Shown in pieces: positions 7,214 through 10,525 of a stretch of 10,525 nt of DNA. The notes beneath the pieces are model-generated. The model was not told the origin of the DNA and ran no database searches. It saw nothing but the letters and a program-made list of their open reading frames with translations. Source of the DNA: Ruminococcaceae bacterium UBA866. GTDB lineage: Bacteria > Bacillota > Clostridia > Oscillospirales > Ruminococcaceae. A program made the position numbers and the translations under genes. Where the stretch lies: the NCBI GenBank assembly GCA_002295325.1, contig DBGA01000002.1, positions 65,295-75,819 of the forward strand. The letters run 5' to 3'. Within the stretch, counting starts at the first letter, position 1. Each line of letters starts with the position of its first letter.

Positions 7214-8161
7214 ATGAAAATTGAAGATACAAAAATACCTTTAATCGTTGTGGTAGGTCCTACTGCGTCAGGCAAAACTGAAATTGCAGTAGAGATTGCA
7301 AAACGTTACAATGGCGAGGTTGTTTCTGCTGATAGTATGCAGATATATAAGCAGATGAGTATAGGAACAGCAAAACCCACACAAGCAGAAATGTGTGATA
7401 TACCACATCACCTTATCGATATACTCGAGCTGTCTGAAAAATTTAGTGTAGCAGATTATGCTAAACTTGCCCATGAGATTATCAGCGATATCCATAACCG
7501 TGGGAAAGTTCCGGTTCTAGCCGGAGGTACAGGGCTTTATATCAATGCAGTTATAAAAGATATCAACTTTTCAGAGATACAAAATGACGATAGCATTAGA
7601 GAAGAGTTAACTTTAATTTCACAAGAGTTTGGTAAAGAAAAACTGTATGAAATGCTTATAGAGCTTGACCCACAAGAGGCAAGCACCATAGACAAAGACA
7701 ATATACCAAGACTAATACGAGCACTTGAAGTGTGCCGTTTGACTGGTTCTACTATGACGGAATATAAAAAGAAAAATATAGAACTCCCATCGAGATATCA
7801 ATGCCTAAAAATTGGCATTGATTATAAAAACAGAAGTGAGTTGTATGATAGAATTAATTTGCGAGTTTCCATGATGGTTGAGGACGGACTTATCGAAGAG
7901 GCGAAAGAAATTTTGCAAAGTGGCAATATACAAACGGCTATGCAGGCGATAGGTTACAAGGAGCTGATTGGGTACTTTGATGGGGAAATAACCCTACAAG
8001 AAGCTACCGATAACATTCGCCAATCATCACGCAGATATGCAAAAAGACAGCTTACCTGGTTTAGACGTGATGAGGAAGTGAACTGGTTTTATAAAAGTGC
8101 TGTAATTGACATGAATCTATACAAAAAAAATATCTTTAATTGTATAGATAATTTTATTTAA
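7214..8161 (+). CDS. miaA: tRNA dimethylallyltransferase MiaA
   Basis: Transfers the dimethylallyl group from DMAPP to N6 of A37 in tRNAs reading UNN codons, giving i6A, the substrate of the MiaB encoded at the head of the same gene cluster. The 315 residues show the P-loop GPTASGKT (15-22), the family signature SADSMQIYK with D40 and S41, GTAKPT, PHHLID, AGGTGLYI (103-110), PRLIRALEV and, in the C-terminal part, AMQAIGYKEL and the RRYAKRQLTWFRRD block. Start is ATG 7214, 9 nt after mutL. The only Shine-Dalgarno-like sequence is AAGGA inside the mutL end (7195-7199), 14 nt away, so translation is probably coupled to mutL. An A8 run (8123-8130) lies 11 codons before the end. Length and motifs are complete. 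Confidence 0.96.
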   Translation: MKIEDTKIPLIVVVGPTASGKTEIAVEIAKRYNGEVVSADSMQIYKQMSIGTAKPTQAEMCDIPHHLIDILELSEKFSVADYAKLAHEIISDIHNRGKVPVLAGGTGLYINAVIKDINFSEIQNDDSIREELTLISQEFGKEKLYEMLIELDPQEASTIDKDNIPRLIRALEVCRLTGSTMTEYKKKNIELPSRYQCLKIGIDYKNRSELYDRINLRVSMMVEDGLIEEAKEILQSGNIQTAMQAIGYKELIGYFDGEITLQEATDNIRQSSRRYAKRQLTWFRRDEEVNWFYKSAVIDMNLYKKNIFNCIDNFI

Positions 8162-8192
8162 ATATGTTATTATTAAACTACCCCTATAGGTG

Positions 8193-8198
8193 TATAGT
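8193..8198 (+). promoter_or_regulatory. Possible weak promoter (-10 TATAGT) in the miaA-hfq gap
   Basis: The 94-nt gap between miaA and hfq is much the longest in this operon. TATAGT (8193-8198) matches 5 of 6 positions of a -10 box, but the best -35 at 17 bp, TTATTA (8170-8175), is poor. A CCTATAGG palindrome (8183-8190) lies in the spacer. The gap could allow separate hfq transcription; evidence is thin. Confidence 0.3.
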
Positions 8199-8212
8199 GG
8201 AGCTTGGATTCT

Positions 8213-8245
8213 AAAAGAGAGAAAAGAATAATAAATAGAAAAGGA
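8213..8245 (+). promoter_or_regulatory. Purine-rich leader segment ending in the hfq ribosome binding site
   Basis: 33 nt with 30 purines, three T and no C, ending in AAGGA (8241-8245), which lies 10 nt before the ATG at 8256 and is taken as the hfq Shine-Dalgarno. It selects ATG 8256 over the in-frame TTG at 8250, only 4 nt from AAGGA. A-R rich RNA is what the distal face of Hfq binds, so self-binding is possible (inference). Confidence 0.5.
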
Positions 8246-8255
8246 ATGGTTGTTT

Positions 8256-8504
8256 ATGAAAAACATTAATCTACAAGACGTATTTTTAAATCAGGCAAGA
8301 ATTGATAAGGTTGCAGTTACTATTTTTTTAACAAATGGCTTTCAATTTAAGGGCATGGTGCGTGGATTTGATAATTATACAATCGTACTAGATTGTGATG
8401 GAAAACAAAATCTTGTTTACAAACACGCTGTTTCTACCATTATTCCTGCAAGACAGATTTCAATAATAGATGCAAGCCTTAAAGAAGTACAAAAAGAAGA
8501 TTAG
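8256..8504 (+). CDS. hfq: RNA chaperone Hfq
   Basis: Sm-like protein that forms a hexameric ring and binds sRNAs and A- or U-rich mRNA segments. The 82 residues from ATG 8256 hold an N-terminal helix with the conserved LQDVFLN (Q7, D8), the Sm1 strand region [20 protein letters not shown] and the Sm2 motif YKHAVSTI (55-62), with the KH pair (K56, H57) that lines the proximal U-binding pore. The tail after the Sm core is short, as in Gram-positive Hfq. The lateral rim is only partly basic (R15, K18), unlike the arginine patch of enterobacterial Hfq; this is common in Firmicutes. The gene follows miaA as in many phyla and precedes a HlyD-like gene by 11 nt. Starting at TTG 8250 would add two residues. 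Confidence 0.95.
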   Translation: MKNINLQDVFLNQARIDKVAVTIFLTNGFQFKGMVRGFDNYTIVLDCDGKQNLVYKHAVSTIIPARQISIIDASLKEVQKED

Positions 8505-8515
8505 GACTTTTACAA

Positions 8516-9769
8516 ATGAATTCAGTTTTATCAAAAGTTATTGCCTCATTACTGTCTCTACTGTTACTCGCATATGTCGGATATCAGTCATTTGTGTCAC
8601 TTTATAATCCATATCAAACTGAGATTGTAAACAAAGGTACCTATGTATCAGATGTTGATTTGAATGGCTTTTTTGTGCGTGATGAGGCTATTATTGAAGT
8701 TAAAAAAGAAGGCGTAACTAGTTATAGTTATAAGAATGCACAAAAAATATCAAAGGGTGCTACTGTTGCAAGTGTATATAAAAATGCAAAAGATTTATAT
8801 AATCTCATGAATATTGAAGCCCTAAAGTCACAAAAACTGATTTTAGGAGAAGCTCAAAACGAAAATACCATTAAGGGATTAAAGCTTGATTTGTTAAATA
8901 GTCAAATTGCAGCGAGTAAAGCCGAGCTTAGAAAACAGGTTGATGAGAACAAATTTACTAACATTGATAGTGTATCTAATGACTTAATGCTCAATATTAA
9001 TAAAATTGCTGTTTGCGTTGATAACAGTGTAAATTATGATCAAACCATTGCAAGCATAGATTCTAAAATTACAGCGCTAGAGGCACAGGTTTCAAGTCAA
9101 AGTGGTGTTATTACCTCAGAGACTTCTGGATATTTTTCCAATACTACAGATGGCTACGAGGCTACATTTACTCTTGATATGCTAGATAATCTAACAATTG
9201 ATGGCGTTAAGAGTTACAAGGACAAGCCAACTAAACAAGACCCCAATAGTATTGGCAAAATTGTATATGAAAACTATTGGTATTTTGTTTCGACAGTTTC
9301 GGTTAAAGATGCCGAGGTTTTAAGCAAGCCCTATAATAAAAAGCAAAGCGTTAAATTAAAGTTTAATTCAAAATCAACCCGCGAGGTTGATGCAACGATT
9401 GAAGATATTATCACAAAAAAGGGCAGTGATACTGCGGTAGTGGTATTTAAAAGCTTTTATCTTGATGAAGATTTGATTAATATGCGTTTTGAAACACCCA
9501 AAGCTGTGATAAACTCTTATTCGGGGATAATTATTCCAAAAGAGGCTATCAGAATTCAAGACGGTGTTAAGGACGAAGAAACCGGTCAAGTTTTGGATAA
9601 AGTGAAAGGTGTTTATACACTTTTAGGAAAAACTGTTCGTTTTAAAAAGGTAAACCCTATCTATGAGGATGATTATATTTTAATTAGTCAGCAATCTATC
9701 AAGTCTGACTTTGTAAGTGTATACGACCAAGTTATTATAAAAGGGAAGAATTTAAATGCAGGCTCATAA
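8516..9769 (+). CDS. HlyD-like (membrane-fusion-protein type) single-pass envelope protein of unknown role
   Basis: 417 residues with one hydrophobic N-terminal segment (about 8-28, IASLLSLLLLAYVGY) that should be a signal anchor, leaving the rest outside the membrane. Layout resembles HlyD/membrane fusion proteins: a first half of a barrel-sandwich (about 38-88), a long helical, probably coiled-coil stretch (about 90-195), the returning half around GVITSETSGYFSNTTDGYE (197-215), then beta-rich domains (about 245-410) with IIIPKEAI (338-345) as in adaptor C-terminal regions. There is no cleavage site typical of a secreted or lipoprotein, and only one cysteine (C167). Neighbours are hfq (11 nt upstream) and a yggS gene it overlaps by 14 nt, followed by sepF; no ABC or RND transporter and no outer-membrane factor is in view. 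Such proteins next to yggS-sepF are, to my knowledge, common in Clostridia and uncharacterised. A link to division or envelope assembly is inference. AGGA (8503-8506) overlaps the hfq stop. Confidence 0.72.
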   Translation: MNSVLSKVIASLLSLLLLAYVGYQSFVSLYNPYQTEIVNKGTYVSDVDLNGFFVRDEAIIEVKKEGVTSYSYKNAQKISKGATVASVYKNAKDLYNLMNIEALKSQKLILGEAQNENTIKGLKLDLLNSQIAASKAELRKQVDENKFTNIDSVSNDLMLNINKIAVCVDNSVNYDQTIASIDSKITALEAQVSSQSGVITSETSGYFSNTTDGYEATFTLDMLDNLTIDGVKSYKDKPTKQDPNSIGKIVYENYWYFVSTVSVKDAEVLSKPYNKKQSVKLKFNSKSTREVDATIEDIITKKGSDTAVVVFKSFYLDEDLINMRFETPKAVINSYSGIIIPKEAIRIQDGVKDEETGQVLDKVKGVYTLLGKTVRFKKVNPIYEDDYILISQQSIKSDFVSVYDQVIIKGKNLNAGS

Positions 9770-10457
9770 TGCAATTGTTTCCGATAAAATCAAAACGATA
9801 AAAGAAAATGTCTTCAATGCCGCAGTAAAGTCTAACAGAAACATTGATGATATTCAAATTATGGCTGTAACAAAAACTGTTGCACCGGAAATTGTAAATA
9901 TTGCAATTGAAAATGGTATTCATCTTCTTGGTGAAAATCGTGTTCAAGAGTATATGAAAAAATATGAACACTATAATATTTCATCTGAAAATGTGCATTT
10001 TATAGGAAACTTGCAAACAAATAAGGTTAAGTATATAATAGATAAAGTTAGTATGATTCAATCTGTTAGTTCGTTTGATTTGGTAAAAGAGATAGACAAA
10101 CGCTCTAGCTTGCTTATGAAAACTATGGACATATTGGTCGAGGTGAATATTGCCGATGAGGCTTCAAAATCAGGGTTTTCTGAGAACGAAGTTTTGGATG
10201 CAATTTTGCATATAAGTAGTTATAAAAATATTAAAATTAAAGGGCTAATGTGCATACCGCCAAAAGAAAACGTTGAGCTTTACTTTGGCAAGATGAATGA
10301 GTTATTTTGTAAAATTAAAGCCCAAAACATTGACCAAGTTTCAATGGATTTACTATCTATGGGTATGTCTGGTGACTATGAAAAAGCAGTTTTGCATAAC
10401 TCAAATATTATTAGATTGGGAAGTGCGATGTTTGGACAAAGAAATATTGGAGGATGA
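9756..10457 (+). CDS. YggS/YlmE/PLPBP-family pyridoxal phosphate-binding protein
   Basis: Single-domain PLP-binding TIM-barrel protein (233 residues, normal for the family) involved in vitamin B6 and amino-acid homeostasis; no enzymatic reaction is firmly assigned to the family. Motifs in order: IMAVTKT with the PLP lysine K40, GENRVQE (59-65), HFIGNLQTNK (81-90), GLMCIPP, and LSMGMSGDY (200-208) followed by IIRLGSAMFGQR (218-229), which holds the phosphate-binding part. The start is ATG 9756 with AGGGA (9742-9746) 9 nt upstream and overlaps the HlyD-like gene by 14 nt, so the two are probably translationally coupled. Location just before sepF is the B. subtilis ylmE-ylmF (sepF) arrangement. 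One small oddity is AVLHNSNIIR, where most relatives have a glycine two or three residues before the final strand. Confidence 0.93.
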   Translation: MQAHNAIVSDKIKTIKENVFNAAVKSNRNIDDIQIMAVTKTVAPEIVNIAIENGIHLLGENRVQEYMKKYEHYNISSENVHFIGNLQTNKVKYIIDKVSMIQSVSSFDLVKEIDKRSSLLMKTMDILVEVNIADEASKSGFSENEVLDAILHISSYKNIKIKGLMCIPPKENVELYFGKMNELFCKIKAQNIDQVSMDLLSMGMSGDYEKAVLHNSNIIRLGSAMFGQRNIGG

Positions 10458-10461
10458 GAGT

Positions 10462-10525
10462 ATGGGTTTAGTAGACAAATTTAAAGGTATGTTTGTTTCA
10501 TTAGACGAAGAATATGACAATGAGG
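10462..10525 (+). CDS. sepF: Cell division protein SepF, N-terminal part (3' truncated by the window)
   Basis: Only 21 codons are visible, starting MGLVDKFKGMFVSLDEEYD. This matches the SepF N-terminus: an amphipathic membrane-targeting helix (about 1-12) followed by an acidic linker. SepF polymerises on the membrane and tethers FtsZ during septum formation in Firmicutes, Actinobacteria and Cyanobacteria. GGAGG (10449-10453) is 8 nt before ATG 10462, and the gene begins 4 nt after the yggS-family stop. The ATG at 10454 is in another frame and stops after five codons. Call rests on a short stretch plus the yggS-sepF context; the globular domain is outside. Confidence 0.85.
   Translation, partial: MGLVDKFKGMFVSLDEEYDNE

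Noticed and set aside
7510..7525. Inverted repeat TCCGG-TTCTAG-CCGGA
   Set aside because: Only 5 bp of stem, without a T run, inside the codons for the conserved P-V-L-A-G-G motif of MiaA; best explained by coding.
8183..8190. Palindrome CCTATAGG upstream of hfq as an operator
   Set aside because: Eight bases is short enough to occur by chance and no second copy is seen nearby; mentioned only within the weak promoter entry.
9735..9971. Minus-strand frame across the HlyD-like/yggS junction
   Set aside because: Its product is rich in Asn, Phe and Ile as expected from the complement of AT-rich coding DNA, and both overlapped genes are well supported.
10454..10471. ATG at 10454 as the start of the last gene
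   Set aside because: The frame reads M-R-V-W-V and then stops; ATG 10462 has GGAGG at 8 nt and gives the SepF N-terminus.

Overview
The window reads as one densely packed, plus-strand stretch of an AT-rich, low-GC Gram-positive genome, most likely a Clostridia member (possibly Oscillospirales/Ruminococcaceae). This placement rests on gene content and order (a ClpC-type unfoldase, a YlbF/YmcA-family protein behind miaB, mutS-mutL without MutH, a short-tailed Hfq, and a HlyD-like protein beside yggS and sepF), strong GGAGG-type ribosome binding sites and frequent TTG/GTG starts. It is inference, not a taxonomic assignment.

Layout. Positions 1-647 hold the 3' end of clpC, which is closed by a clear intrinsic terminator (655-688). 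A new transcription unit starts with a near-consensus extended -10 promoter (701-729). It runs through miaB, a cysteine-tailed ylbF/ymcA homologue, mutS, mutL, miaA, hfq, a HlyD-like membrane protein, a YggS-type PLP protein and the first 21 codons of sepF, where the window ends. Gaps are 4-51 nt, apart from about 94 nt between miaA and hfq, and the HlyD-like gene overlaps yggS by 14 nt. No terminator is visible after 688, so this is probably one long operon, possibly with an extra promoter before hfq.

How the genes fit together. MiaA (prenylation) and MiaB (methylthiolation) are the two successive enzymes that make ms2i6A at position 37 of tRNAs reading UNN codons. MutS and MutL form mismatch repair; MutL carries the C-terminal endonuclease motifs and both proteins carry candidate beta-clamp binding peptides, as expected without MutH. 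miaA-hfq and mutL-miaA-hfq are old, widely conserved neighbourhoods. The last part (HlyD-like, YggS, SepF) belongs to the division/envelope neighbourhood of Gram-positives.

Most of the window is conserved housekeeping DNA and I see no mobile element, CRISPR array, RNA gene or clear-cut new system. The points most worth a second look are the HlyD-like protein with no visible transporter or outer-membrane partner, the five-cysteine tail of the YlbF-family protein, an A9 homopolymer in the mutL linker where a one-base slip truncates the protein, and a 33-nt purine-rich leader in front of hfq.
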